Assembly (NCBI GenBank): GCA_029261515.1
Contig: JAJDBE010000071.1
Location: 1 to 38,519, forward strand
Reading direction: 5' to 3'
Length of the DNA: 38,519 bases
Source of the DNA: Nitrospinaceae bacterium
GTDB taxonomy: Bacteria > Nitrospinota > Nitrospinia > Nitrospinales > VA-1
A model generated the notes under the pieces. It worked only from the letters and a program-made list of their open reading frames with translations. It did no database searches and was not told the DNA's origin. The position numbers and the translations under genes are program-made. Below are positions 28,712 through 37,357 of the stretch, piece after piece; the stretch's first letter is position 1, and each line of letters opens with the position of its first letter.

Positions 28712-29968
28712 TCAGACAGTATTAGCTGTCATTCTTTGAAGTAATTCCTCATAGTCTGCACGGAAGTTCTGGATACTGCTGGCAACCGGAGCCACCGCCG
28801 CATCCCCCAGCGGGCAGAAACATTTGAAACTCATGTTGTCGCAAATATCCAACAACTCTTCCACATGCGCCGCCTCGCCTTTTCCCGTCTGAATTTGATG
28901 CAGAATCTGCCACATCCAGCGCGTGCCTTCCCGGCAGGGGGTGCATTTGCCGCAGGATTCGTGCATGTAAAAACTGACCAGCCGCAGCGACGTTTCCACC
29001 ACGTTGACGGTGTGATCGAGGACAATCAAGGCGCCGGAACCCAGCATCGACCCCGCCGCCTGCAGGGATTCGTAGTCATAAGGCGTATCCACCTGATCGG
29101 CCCTCAGCATGGGAACCGACGAACCACCGGGAATGAAGGCTTTCAGCTGGTTGTCGTCGCGCATACCTCCTGCCATGTCATAAATGATCTCACGCACAGG
29201 GGTTCCCAAAACCACTTCATAGTTAGCCGGTTTTTTGACATGACCCGACACGCTGACGAGCTTCGTGCCTTTACTTTTTTCCGTACCGATGGCCGCATAT
29301 TTCTCGGCTCCCTCGTTCACAATATAGGGAACGACACAGAGGGTTTCGACGTTGTTGATGACCGTGGGTTTAGCGTACAACCCCTGCACTGCGGGAAACG
29401 GCGGTTTCATCCGTGGCTCGCCGCGCATGCCTTCCAATGAATTCAACAGCGCCGATTCTTCGCCGCAAATATACGCGCCTGCTCCTAGATGGGTGTGAAT
29501 GTCGAGATCGAATCCTGATCCTAAAATATTTTTCCCCAGATAGCCTTTGGCATACGCCTCTTCCAGCGCTTTTTCCATGATCTCGCAAAGATCGTAAAAC
29601 TCGCCGCGCAAATAGATGTAGCCGGTTTCGATCCTGCAGGCGTAGGAGCAGAGAATCATGCCTTCAATAAGAAGATGCGGGTTTTTCAGCAGCAGTTCGC
29701 GGTCCTTACAGGTTCCCGGTTCGCTTTCATCGGCGTTACAGCAGAGATAGCGGGGGAACACGTCCTTGGCGAGAAAGCTCCATTTCAATCCGCAGGGAAA
29801 CCCAGCGCCGCCGCGCCCCCGAAGGCCCGACGCCTTGACCATCTCGATGATTTCGTCAGGTTCCTTGGCAAACGCTTTCTTGAGGCTCTTATAGCCACCC
29901 GTTTCTTCATAAACCGCAAGCGTGTGCAGGTCTTTTTTATTGATGTCTTTAAAAAGGATCTGTGTCAT
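28712..29968 (-). CDS. nuoF: NADH-quinone oxidoreductase subunit F
   Basis: NADH-binding, FMN and [4Fe-4S] N3 subunit, 418 aa. The nucleotide/FMN region carries GLRGRGGAGFPCGLKW and ADESEPGTCKDRELL. The N3 ligands are in CGKCTPCREG and FCPLGD. It is separated from nuoE by seven bases and is the electron-entry point of the enzyme. The length agrees with the family. Confidence 0.98.
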   Translation of the reverse strand: MTQILFKDINKKDLHTLAVYEETGGYKSLKKAFAKEPDEIIEMVKASGLRGRGGAGFPCGLKWSFLAKDVFPRYLCCNADESEPGTCKDRELLLKNPHLLIEGMILCSYACRIETGYIYLRGEFYDLCEIMEKALEEAYAKGYLGKNILGSGFDLDIHTHLGAGAYICGEESALLNSLEGMRGEPRMKPPFPAVQGLYAKPTVINNVETLCVVPYIVNEGAEKYAAIGTEKSKGTKLVSVSGHVKKPANYEVVLGTPVREIIYDMAGGMRDDNQLKAFIPGGSSVPMLRADQVDTPYDYESLQAAGSMLGSGALIVLDHTVNVVETSLRLVSFYMHESCGKCTPCREGTRWMWQILHQIQTGKGEAAHVEELLDICDNMSFKCFCPLGDAAVAPVASSIQNFRADYEELLQRMTANTV

Positions 29969-29975
29969 GAATATT

Positions 29976-30458
29976 TTATTTCAAGGAGTCGAGAATCTGG
30001 TCGATCCGCGCCGGGGTGATATTTTCGTGATACGTGTCGTTGACCCGCATCATCGGCCCGCCCGTGCAGGCGGCCAGGCACTCTTCCCGCCTCAGGGTGA
30101 ACTTTTTGTCCGCCGTGGTTTCTCCCACTTGGATGTTCAACTTTTTTGCCGTGTAATCCAGAAGTTCGTCGCAGCCGTTCAACTGACAGCTGATATTGAT
30201 GCAAAACAAAATCGTGTATTTTCCCACCGGGGTGTCGCCCAGGGTGTACATCGTATAAAACGACGCCACCGACTGCACATACGCCGGCGACACATCGAGC
30301 CTGCGGGCGATTTCCCGCATCGCATCGGGGCTGACGTGGCCTTCCTGTCGTTGCGTCAGAGTCAGAAGCGGCAACAGAGCCGACTGCTTGTGCTTCTCAG
30401 GATATTTATTTAAGATCTTTTCGATCTCTTTTTCGGCTTGTTCAGAAAACGCAAACAT
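29976..30458 (-). CDS. nuoE: NADH-quinone oxidoreductase subunit E
   Basis: The 24-kDa-type thioredoxin-like [2Fe-2S] subunit that holds cluster N1a beside NuoF. Cysteine pairs occur as CINISC and CLAAC. The 160-aa start at 30458 is chosen because the ATG shares one base with the nuoD stop (TGATG) and fits the family N-terminus. A longer upstream start would add 29 Arg/Gly-rich residues that are an artefact of the nuoD coding frame. Confidence 0.96.
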   Translation of the reverse strand: MFAFSEQAEKEIEKILNKYPEKHKQSALLPLLTLTQRQEGHVSPDAMREIARRLDVSPAYVQSVASFYTMYTLGDTPVGKYTILFCINISCQLNGCDELLDYTAKKLNIQVGETTADKKFTLRREECLAACTGGPMMRVNDTYHENITPARIDQILDSLK

Positions 30459-31657
30459 CAGCGGTCCACTTCCCCCATGACAATGTCGATACTGCCGATC
30501 ACCGCGACCACATCGGCGATGAACGAACCGTCCATCATTTTGCACATGCCGGGAATCGCCATGAACGAAGGCGCGCGCAGTTTGACCCGGTAGGGAACGT
30601 TGCTACCGTCTGAGACGATATAAAACCCGACTTCGCCGCGCGGCCCTTCCGTCGGCACATAAGTTTCACCCTTGGGGACGCTGACCCCTTCGGACACCAG
30701 TTTGAAATGGTGAATCAACGCTTCCATGCTGGTGTGCAGGGTACTTCTTTCGGGAAGGGAAATTTTATTATCTTCAGCCTTATAAGGTCCGTCCGGCAGG
30801 CTATTGAGCGCCTGGGCAATGATGCTCCGGCTCTGGCGCAATTCTTCCACGCGCATGAGATAACGGTCGTAGACATCGCCGTTCTTGCCAACGGGAACAT
30901 CGAACTCAAAATTTTCATAGCCGCTGTAGGGCCGTTTTTTACGGAAATCAAAATCCACTCCTGACGCGCGCAGCGCCGGACCGCTTAAGCTCCAGTTGAT
31001 GGCTTCCTCCCGCGTCATCACGCCAACGCCCTCAGTGCGGTCGAGCCAGATCGGATTTCTAGTCAGCAGACGTTCGTACTCGTCGATCTTTTCCGGCAAG
31101 TAGTCGATGAACTTTCTCACCTTGGACAACCACTCCGGCGTCGCGTCTTTCATGACCCCGCCGACGCGGATGTAACTGGTCATCATGCGCACCCCGGAAA
31201 TTTCCTCATTGAGGTCCAGGATCATTTCCCGTTCCCGCCAGCAATAGAGGAATACGGTCATGGCGCCGATGTCGAGCGCATGCGTCGCCAGCCACACCAG
31301 GTGACTGCCGAGCCGCCCCAGTTCGCACATGATGACGCGCAGATACTGGGCCCTCGGCGGAATTTCACATTGCAGCAGTTTTTCGGTGGTCAGACAAAAG
31401 GCAAGATTGTTCTGCGGCGGACTGAGATAGTCGAGCCTGTCGGTCATCGGGATGACATGCACGTAGCGTTTATTTTCCGAGGTCTTTTCGATGCCGGTGT
31501 GCAGGTACCCGATATGCGGTTCGGCGGATCTCACGATCTCGCCATCCATTTCCAGAACCACCTGGAACACACCGTGGGTGCTCGGATGCGACGGACCCAT
31601 GTTGAGGGTCATCGTGTCTTTTTCGCGCTCCAGCAGACCTTGTTCTGTAACACTCAT
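30458..31657 (-). CDS. nuoD: NADH-quinone oxidoreductase subunit D
   Basis: The 49-kDa-type subunit, related to the hydrogenase large subunit, which helps form the quinone site. The 399-aa protein has the N-terminal LNMGPSHPSTHG motif (residues 18-29), IGYLHTGIEKTSE, and RVEELRQSRSII. The C-terminus carries FYIVSDGSNVPYRVKLRAPSF, ending in VIGSIDIVMGEVDR. It is separate from nuoC here, unlike the fused NuoCD of E. coli. Confidence 0.98.
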   Translation of the reverse strand: MSVTEQGLLEREKDTMTLNMGPSHPSTHGVFQVVLEMDGEIVRSAEPHIGYLHTGIEKTSENKRYVHVIPMTDRLDYLSPPQNNLAFCLTTEKLLQCEIPPRAQYLRVIMCELGRLGSHLVWLATHALDIGAMTVFLYCWREREMILDLNEEISGVRMMTSYIRVGGVMKDATPEWLSKVRKFIDYLPEKIDEYERLLTRNPIWLDRTEGVGVMTREEAINWSLSGPALRASGVDFDFRKKRPYSGYENFEFDVPVGKNGDVYDRYLMRVEELRQSRSIIAQALNSLPDGPYKAEDNKISLPERSTLHTSMEALIHHFKLVSEGVSVPKGETYVPTEGPRGEVGFYIVSDGSNVPYRVKLRAPSFMAIPGMCKMMDGSFIADVVAVIGSIDIVMGEVDR

Positions 31658-31664
31658 GAATTCA

Positions 31665-32195
31665 TTACCTGGTGGGGGGTTTCGATTTTACCAGTTCGCT
31701 TTTGTATTCGCGGTTATGGGAAAACGCCACATCTTCCGTCGTCAGGGGATAATCTCTTCTTAAAGGATGCCCTTCCCATTCATCCGGCATGATAAGACGC
31801 TTGAGGTTGGGGTGCCCTGTCACGTTAAAGCCCAGCATGTCGAACAGCTCCCGTTCCGGGAACAACGCGCCATTCCACAAATCCGTCACCGTGGGAACGG
31901 TGGGGTCCTCTTCCTCCATGCCGACCCGGATGCGGATGGAATGATCGTGCTCAAACGAATGCAATTCGTAAACCGCCTCGAACCGGGGTTCGCGGTCCTG
32001 ATCGAGATAGTCCACCCCGCGAATATCGGAAAGATATTCCATTTTCAAATCCGCAGCGTCTTTAAGGTGCTCGGCCACTTTATGCAGGGCATCGGGAGAC
32101 ACAAAGATCACCGCGTCCCCCAGGTTCACTTCGCCTTTTTGAATATCCTCTCCGAGAGCGGATTTTACTTTCTCAACGACCTCTTCCGGGGTCAT
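31665..32195 (-). CDS. nuoC: NADH-quinone oxidoreductase subunit C
   Basis: The 30-kDa-type peripheral subunit. The start at 32195 is used because GAGGGTGGC lies upstream and it overlaps the nuoB stop as ATGA; the longer frame would add 33 residues unlike the family. The 176-aa product contains the family signature [22 protein letters not shown], then [12 protein letters not shown]. It is structural and holds NuoB and NuoD together. Confidence 0.97.
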   Translation of the reverse strand: MTPEEVVEKVKSALGEDIQKGEVNLGDAVIFVSPDALHKVAEHLKDAADLKMEYLSDIRGVDYLDQDREPRFEAVYELHSFEHDHSIRIRVGMEEEDPTVPTVTDLWNGALFPERELFDMLGFNVTGHPNLKRLIMPDEWEGHPLRRDYPLTTEDVAFSHNREYKSELVKSKPPTR

Positions 32196-32776
32196 GCCAC
32201 CCTCTTTTTGGCGCTGTCGGTGCCTGCTTCCTGCATGATTTTTTCCTGCAACTTGATGATGCCGTAAAGTAGGGCTTCGGGACCGGGAGGACAACCGGGA
32301 ACATAAACATCCACCGGGACCACACGATCGACTCCCTGCACAATGGAGTAGTTATTAAAGATGCCGCCGCAGGAAGCACAGGCGCCCATCGAGATCACCC
32401 ACTTGGGTTCCGGCATCTGATCGTAAATGGTTTTTAGCACCGGCGCCATCTTCTGCGATACCCGTCCGGAAACGATCATGAGATCCGCCTGACGCGGGGA
32501 GGCGCGGAACACCTCGGCGCCGAACCGGGCTGCGTCCCAGCGGGAATTGGCCATCGCCATCATTTCAATGGCGCAACAGGCCAGGCCAAAGGTCGCCGGC
32601 CAAAGCGCGTTCTTCTGCGCCCAGCCCACCACTTTTCCAAGCTTGGTGGTGAGAATGCTGTCGTACACCGCGCCGGAGTACTCGTGATCCAGAGATTCCA
32701 CCGCATCTTTTACATTCAGCCTGATATTATTGATTTCGGTCTCAAACGCATCGACCGCTTGATCGATCAATCCCAT
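32192..32776 (-). CDS. nuoB: NADH-quinone oxidoreductase subunit B
   Basis: PSST-type subunit holding the terminal [4Fe-4S] N2 cluster that reduces quinone. The ligands are the tandem Cys67-Cys68, Cys133 and Cys162 (in [13 protein letters not shown]). At 194 aa it has an N-terminal extension of about 30 residues relative to the shortest homologues. A perfect AGGAGG ribosome binding site precedes the ATG, and its start overlaps the end of nuoA by 10 bp. Confidence 0.98.
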   Translation of the reverse strand: MGLIDQAVDAFETEINNIRLNVKDAVESLDHEYSGAVYDSILTTKLGKVVGWAQKNALWPATFGLACCAIEMMAMANSRWDAARFGAEVFRASPRQADLMIVSGRVSQKMAPVLKTIYDQMPEPKWVISMGACASCGGIFNNYSIVQGVDRVVPVDVYVPGCPPGPEALLYGIIKLQEKIMQEAGTDSAKKRVA

Positions 32777-33120
32777 TCCAAACCTCCTCTCCCCCAGATA
32801 TAAACGTAGGCGATCCCCAAAATGGCGATAAAGACCACCATTTCAATCAGCCCGAATAACTGCAACTGGTCGAGCGCCACCGCCCAGGGGTACATGAAAA
32901 CCACCTCAATATCGAAAATAATAAAGAGCATGGCAATGGTTGCAAAGCGAACAGGATACCGCCCCTTGGCTTCTTCGCGCGGGATTATACCACACTCATA
33001 GGGGATCAATTTTTGCGGGGTGGGGTTCCTGGGACCGAGGATCGTCGAAAGGGCCAGAAGGGCTCCGACCACGACCAGGGCGACAATCGCAAACACAGAA
33101 ATGAAAAAATATTCCGTCAT
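32767..33120 (-). CDS. nuoA: NADH-quinone oxidoreductase subunit A
   Basis: Three-helix membrane subunit near the quinone site, 117 aa, first gene of the nuo operon. Conserved segments are [19 protein letters not shown] in the cytoplasmic loop and [16 protein letters not shown] in helix 2. Its ATG at 33120 has a GAGG about 9-10 bp upstream. The strong promoter upstream suggests abundant transcription. Confidence 0.96.
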   Translation of the reverse strand: MTEYFFISVFAIVALVVVGALLALSTILGPRNPTPQKLIPYECGIIPREEAKGRYPVRFATIAMLFIIFDIEVVFMYPWAVALDQLQLFGLIEMVVFIAILGIAYVYIWGRGGLEWD

Positions 33121-33157
33121 TTATTGCAATCCTCTTCATCCAAGCATGAGAATTCCT

Positions 33158-33177
33158 AAGTGAAACTGCCTTCACTT
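33158..33177 (-). promoter_or_regulatory. Hairpin in the nuo operon leader
   Basis: A perfect 7-bp inverted repeat (AAGTGAA and TTCACTT) surrounds a 6-nt loop, extended by a CC/GG pair beyond one mismatch. It lies in the transcribed leader about 40 nt before nuoA, so it could influence mRNA stability or translation. Confidence 0.4.
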
Positions 33178-33317
33178 CGGATGTTTTTCCCAGTGTCTAA
33201 CTCAAAATGGAATTCAATGCTGAAGTTTTCTATGAAAGACAGATAAAAACTATTTTTACACTGACTTATGCTAACACTATCTCGTTCACAGAACGTCCTA
33301 AACTGATTGGAGTGGGG

Positions 33318-33345
33318 ATTATATCAGCCTTCCACCCCCTGTCAA
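33318..33345 (-). promoter_or_regulatory. Perfect-consensus sigma70 promoter of the nuo operon
   Basis: On the minus strand, TTGACA (33340-33345) and TATAAT (33318-33323) are separated by exactly 16 bp. Both hexamers are perfect. The predicted start is near 33311, giving a leader of about 190 nt before nuoA. A housekeeping sigma factor would recognise it without activators. Confidence 0.85.
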
Positions 33346-33596
33346 CGATTGATTTGAAAGGAGAAACCGGCTTGCAGGCTGAAGCGGGACTCGCACTAAC
33401 CCCATTATTTTCAATCGGTTTTATGAATGCTGAAAAGAAAAGAGGAAAACAATTTTTGAAAATGCCTGGCGGCTGTGCAGACGCGCGCATCGCCAAACGG
33501 CAACGGTAAAAACAGGAATGGAGACAGACCAAACATGAACGTTTGTCCTAGATACAATACTCAAAACGATGCGCTGGAGGCGAAACAGAAGAACTG

Positions 33597-34934
33597 TTAT
33601 TCTCGGTATTCGAGGTGCAGGCGGTAGATGAGGCCTGTCGGGTTGTCTTCCGGGGTTTCGGCGTCGGGCTTGGCAAAGCAAATGAGTTCAAAAGAGACGG
33701 TGTTTTCTCCCGGCTTGATGTATTTTTCGATGCCGACGAGAAACGGGTCGGGATAATCCGCCCCGCCGTACTCCTGCTTCAAGCCAACATCGTTGACGGT
33801 AATGTGGCAGGTATCCTCTGAACGCAGAAGTAGTTCCGCCCGGACGACCGATACCTGCTTTGCCAAAGGAAGAAAGAACTTAACGCGGAACTTGTTTTGA
33901 CTGCCTGTTTTCGCCTCTTCCAGTGTCACGTGCTCCCGGACCCAAATCCACTGACTGCCTTTGATCGCCCGCCAGGTCGGCGCCATCTCGCAAATGGACG
34001 CTTGACGCCAGTTTTCGGAACTCGTGTCGTAAAACTCGGTTTCCCTGCCACTGGTAAAAACCAGAGTCCGGGCTTTCCCCGCCTGGGGTTCCGCCTGTTT
34101 CAAAAGGGCGGCTTTACTTTCATTCCACATGAGATTGTTCATCTCCTGCCAGTAGTCGTACATTCCGTTCTTCTTGTTAATCACCACCATGCTCGGCCGT
34201 GGGGTGGTCCGCCCCAGATAGGGTCCGATATCGGCGACGATCATCCCCGAAGGATCGCCGGCATCGACGGAGATAAAGGAATGCGACGGAATGATGTCAT
34301 ACGTGTGAACGATCAACTGCCCCTTGCCGGGATGTCCGGTTTCCATATCGATTTCATTTTGCAGTTTCTGCAGGAGCAGGAGCGATGTTTTGATTTCGTT
34401 CAAAAACGTGGCTTTGCCTTTTCCCTGTTTGGTGATGAGTTCCACCACTGGAGAATCCGGGTCCATGAGTAGAAGTTTGACCTGGACGCCGCCGAGCACT
34501 TTTTCCCGTAAAAGTTCCCGGCTGGAGGTAGAAATGGAGAGTAACGACGAGCCGCCGATAAAAATCTCACGTTTTACTTTTTTAAACAGACCTTCAAAGG
34601 ATTCGGCCTGCCCCAGTTCGGAACGGTTCTTGTAAATTCCCTGAATGCCGAGGCGAATGGCATCGGGGTTCACAATTTCCTGCAAGGCCTGCTTGTACTG
34701 GCGAAACGTGAGGTCCCTTAAGAATAATTCGTAGCCCAACGACACGATGCCGATCAACGCGATCAACAGGCAAAACTCTTTTACCGGATGCAACCAGATA
34801 CTGTCGGGGGCAAAAACCTTGTCGGCGGAAATGTAGGCGGAGCCGCCGATCAAAAAAATAACCACTGCCAGAAAGACAATGCGGTCCTGGACCCACTGCC
34901 TGATGTTCGGTGCACCTTTGGATGTTTTTTGCAT
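33597..34934 (-). CDS. Membrane protein with PLD-like and jelly-roll-like domains
   Basis: A 445-aa protein of unusual architecture. Two hydrophobic segments (about 18-36 and 53-70) form a hairpin that probably leaves the rest in the cytoplasm. Residues 90-272 resemble the divergent phospholipase-D-like domain seen in some membrane and stress-linked proteins: LGIQGIYKNRSEL, EIFIGGSSL, VQVKLLLMDPDSPV, and a second half with IIPSHSFISVD and YWQEMNNLMW. No canonical HxK(x4)D motif is present. Residues about 310-444 look like a beta jelly-roll, galactose-binding-like domain (WIW, then ITVNDVG, then EKYIKPGENTVSFEL). The ATG sits unusually close to its AGGA. It follows the VWA gene after 116 bp. 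Function unknown; a signalling or lipid-linked role is inference. Confidence 0.75.
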   Translation of the reverse strand: MQKTSKGAPNIRQWVQDRIVFLAVVIFLIGGSAYISADKVFAPDSIWLHPVKEFCLLIALIGIVSLGYELFLRDLTFRQYKQALQEIVNPDAIRLGIQGIYKNRSELGQAESFEGLFKKVKREIFIGGSSLLSISTSSRELLREKVLGGVQVKLLLMDPDSPVVELITKQGKGKATFLNEIKTSLLLLQKLQNEIDMETGHPGKGQLIVHTYDIIPSHSFISVDAGDPSGMIVADIGPYLGRTTPRPSMVVINKKNGMYDYWQEMNNLMWNESKAALLKQAEPQAGKARTLVFTSGRETEFYDTSSENWRQASICEMAPTWRAIKGSQWIWVREHVTLEEAKTGSQNKFRVKFFLPLAKQVSVVRAELLLRSEDTCHITVNDVGLKQEYGGADYPDPFLVGIEKYIKPGENTVSFELICFAKPDAETPEDNPTGLIYRLHLEYRE

Positions 34935-35002
34935 TTCCTGGATTGTCTAAATTAGGGTAAGCTGCCCGACTGGGGAGTTTTAAAATATCGTCCTGGCGCG
35001 TG

Positions 35003-35031
35003 ATCTTACCTGAAAACCTTTGTTTTCACAA
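35003..35031 (-). promoter_or_regulatory. Candidate promoter with a dyad in its spacer
   Basis: On the minus strand, TTGTGA (35026-35031) and TAAGAT (35003-35008) are 17 bp apart, each matching consensus at four of six positions. A perfect 7-bp dyad (TGAAAAC and GTTTTCA, 35011-35017 and 35022-35028) overlaps the spacer and part of the -35. It could serve as an operator or instead as a hairpin in a read-through transcript. Confidence 0.3.
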
Positions 35032-35050
35032 TGGCCAAACGAATCTGGTT

Positions 35051-37357
35051 TTAACTCAAACCGGATTTTCTGCGGGTCCACCAATCGACAAACAAAAATC
35101 CAACGAGCAGTCCATAGGACCACCAGTTGTCCCACAGGGAAAGCGATTTGCTTTTGGTTTTGACTCTGACTTCGGGATTGTCAAACCGATAGCCGGAAAG
35201 GTTTTTGGATTCGTTCAATACCGCATAGGTGCCGCCGCTTATCTCCGCCATTTTCTTTAACAACGATGCGTTGACCAGAGGCTTATCGAACTCCGCTGTT
35301 TCGCCGAAAACACCAAAGCTGATTTCTTTGGCATGTTTCCCGCCTTTGCGGTCGATTTCAGCTTTGACTGAATAAAAGCCTTCCGCCTCTGGCAGAAACA
35401 AATAAGAACCGTCTCCATTCTGATCCGACTGCAAGGCATGCGGTTCGGTCTCCCCTGTCACTTTGAGCAAAGTCAGATTCACCTTTTCACCGGATGCCGG
35501 AGTGTAGTCTTCCTGAAATACCTTAAATTTGATGAGCACTTGTTCGCCTTCCCGGTAGCGTTCCTTATCGGTTTCCAGTTGCAGTAGATGCGTTTCGGGA
35601 TCATCCGTCATCCAGGCGATCAGGTTATTCCAGAATCGCTGGTAATAACGCCCGCTACCGCCTCCCCCGACCCGGCGGAAGTTCCAGTTCCACGAGGAAT
35701 CGGTAGCCAGAACCGCGCTGCGGCCTTTGCCAGATTTGTGAGCCACAAGCACGGGCGTGGAAGATTTATCCTTATTTTTCCGCTGATGCGTGAACAACAC
35801 CTGCGATCCCGGTTTTGGAACCAGCCCCAGGTTCAACCCATTCAAGGGAGGCAGGGATTTCCAGGTCTTCTGGTTGAGCTTCTGGTTTTTCTCCAGCCGC
35901 AGAATGGGATGATTCAACAAACCTTTCGCCAATCCGGGACGAAACTCTTCATTTGAATACGCCGGAGCACCGCGCTTAAGGTTCACCGGCAAAATATCCT
36001 CGATAGGCGTGCGCCCGTAACCGCCTGCCTGAAACGAAAGTTCGCCGCCAATCATGAGAAACGCTCCGCCGTCCTGGACATACGCCTTGAGATTGTTCAG
36101 CAGTTTTTTGTCGATGAAGGATTCAAAACGGAAATTCTGAAAAATAATCAGGTCAAACGAATTGAGGTATTCGCTGAACAACAGGTTCGAGGGAAACGGA
36201 ATCAGGCTGAGTTCGGATGTCGGCGCGGCCACGTCGTCTCCCAGAGTCCTCAGAATAAAAAACGACAACAGGTCCACCTTGGGGTTGTTCACCAGCACTT
36301 CGCGCAAGAACCTGGAATCCCACGAGGGGCGTCCGTTCAAATGAAGAACGCGGGTGCGGTCGCGAATCACCTTGATCTGAAAATTGCGTTGATTGTTGGT
36401 GGCGATGGACTCTCCGGCGAACAGAGGCACTGAAAGAGAATAGGTCCGCTTTCCCAGCTCTCTCGGAGTGAACTGCAAATCGACTTTGTACTCCATCTGA
36501 TTGTCACGGATCTCCACAATTTTTGAGATCAGGATATTTTTTCCCTCTTTAAGAACCAGGGGCACGTTCTTGTTGCCGATGGCGGAGGCGCAAAGCAAAA
36601 TCGACAGATTGACGGGTTGATGCACGAAGCCAAAATCCGGCGCATCGAGGTTTTGCAATGCCAGATCCTTAAACGAATCATTGGTGCCCGCCTGAAACGT
36701 ATGAATGGGTCCTGCAAACCCCGCCAGCAACTCCAATAATTCCGGAGAAAGGTCGTCCGCGTCCTGGGTTAAATCGGCGCCATCGGAAAAAAGCAAAATC
36801 CCCTGCAAGGGTTTCTCTTCATATTGTTTCCTGATGTCGGCAAACACCCGGCTGAAATCGGTGTTCGGCGTTCTGGGTTGATAACGTGATTTAAGATCGG
36901 TTGCGGCGATCAAATCCAGGTGATCGGAAACGAAATAGGTATCGACCTTAAAATCTTTTTTCAGGTCCTCAAAATAGCCTTTGTTGGCTTCCAATGTTTT
37001 CCGAACCAGGTCGATTCTCGCCACTTCGCTGGGAAAGTTTTTGATGGACATGCTTTTGCTGTCATCCAGCAAAACGGCAATGGAATTTTTTTGCGAATGA
37101 CTTTTTCTGAATTCCAGTTCCGGTTTGAGTAACAAAAATCCTATCAGTAAAAAGGCGGCGACCCTGAGGCCGAATAAGAAAACTTTTTTGAAGCGGGATT
37201 TGATTCTGTCCAGACTGGTCCAGAAAAACCAGAGCGCCAGAGGAACCAGAACCGCCAGAATGGAAAGGATCAGCTCCGCGTTTTCCGGCGCCCACTGGAT
37301 TTCCCATTCGTTGTATTCAGACAGGTCCAGTCCCAGGAATTCGATGAGGAAGTTCAC
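35051..37357 (-). CDS. VWA and GATase-like membrane protein
   Basis: A 768-aa protein with two N-terminal membrane segments (about 28-47 and 60-78). A von Willebrand factor A-like domain follows, with a MIDAS-type DDSKS at 98-102 and an FSDGAD motif near 190. Beta-rich linkers and a glutamine-amidotransferase-like Rossmann domain come next (IIFQNFRFE, then GGAFLMIGG, then GGYGRTPIEDILPV). A C-terminal beta region ends in a membrane anchor (about 740-760). Such proteins usually accompany a MoxR ATPase, a DUF58 protein and DUF4159 proteins in gene sets of unknown envelope function. The start is GTG at 37357, overlapping the DUF4159 stop by four bases (GTGA). Confidence 0.8.
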   Translation of the reverse strand: MNFLIEFLGLDLSEYNEWEIQWAPENAELILSILAVLVPLALWFFWTSLDRIKSRFKKVFLFGLRVAAFLLIGFLLLKPELEFRKSHSQKNSIAVLLDDSKSMSIKNFPSEVARIDLVRKTLEANKGYFEDLKKDFKVDTYFVSDHLDLIAATDLKSRYQPRTPNTDFSRVFADIRKQYEEKPLQGILLFSDGADLTQDADDLSPELLELLAGFAGPIHTFQAGTNDSFKDLALQNLDAPDFGFVHQPVNLSILLCASAIGNKNVPLVLKEGKNILISKIVEIRDNQMEYKVDLQFTPRELGKRTYSLSVPLFAGESIATNNQRNFQIKVIRDRTRVLHLNGRPSWDSRFLREVLVNNPKVDLLSFFILRTLGDDVAAPTSELSLIPFPSNLLFSEYLNSFDLIIFQNFRFESFIDKKLLNNLKAYVQDGGAFLMIGGELSFQAGGYGRTPIEDILPVNLKRGAPAYSNEEFRPGLAKGLLNHPILRLEKNQKLNQKTWKSLPPLNGLNLGLVPKPGSQVLFTHQRKNKDKSSTPVLVAHKSGKGRSAVLATDSSWNWNFRRVGGGGSGRYYQRFWNNLIAWMTDDPETHLLQLETDKERYREGEQVLIKFKVFQEDYTPASGEKVNLTLLKVTGETEPHALQSDQNGDGSYLFLPEAEGFYSVKAEIDRKGGKHAKEISFGVFGETAEFDKPLVNASLLKKMAEISGGTYAVLNESKNLSGYRFDNPEVRVKTKSKSLSLWDNWWSYGLLVGFLFVDWWTRRKSGLS

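Larger units (their letters stand above)
33121..33596. other. 476-bp intergenic region between nuoA and the PLD-like gene
   Basis: This region holds the nuo promoter and leader (33121-33345). Beyond about 33346 it is the 3' flank of the gene to the right, also on the minus strand. A plus-strand open frame at 33207-33509 has no ribosome binding site or recognisable protein pattern. I see no obvious terminator for the gene on the right. Confidence 0.6.

Noticed and set aside
33207..33509. 100-aa plus-strand frame in the nuo upstream gap
   Set aside because: No ribosome binding site, no protein pattern, and it runs across the perfect nuo promoter on the other strand.
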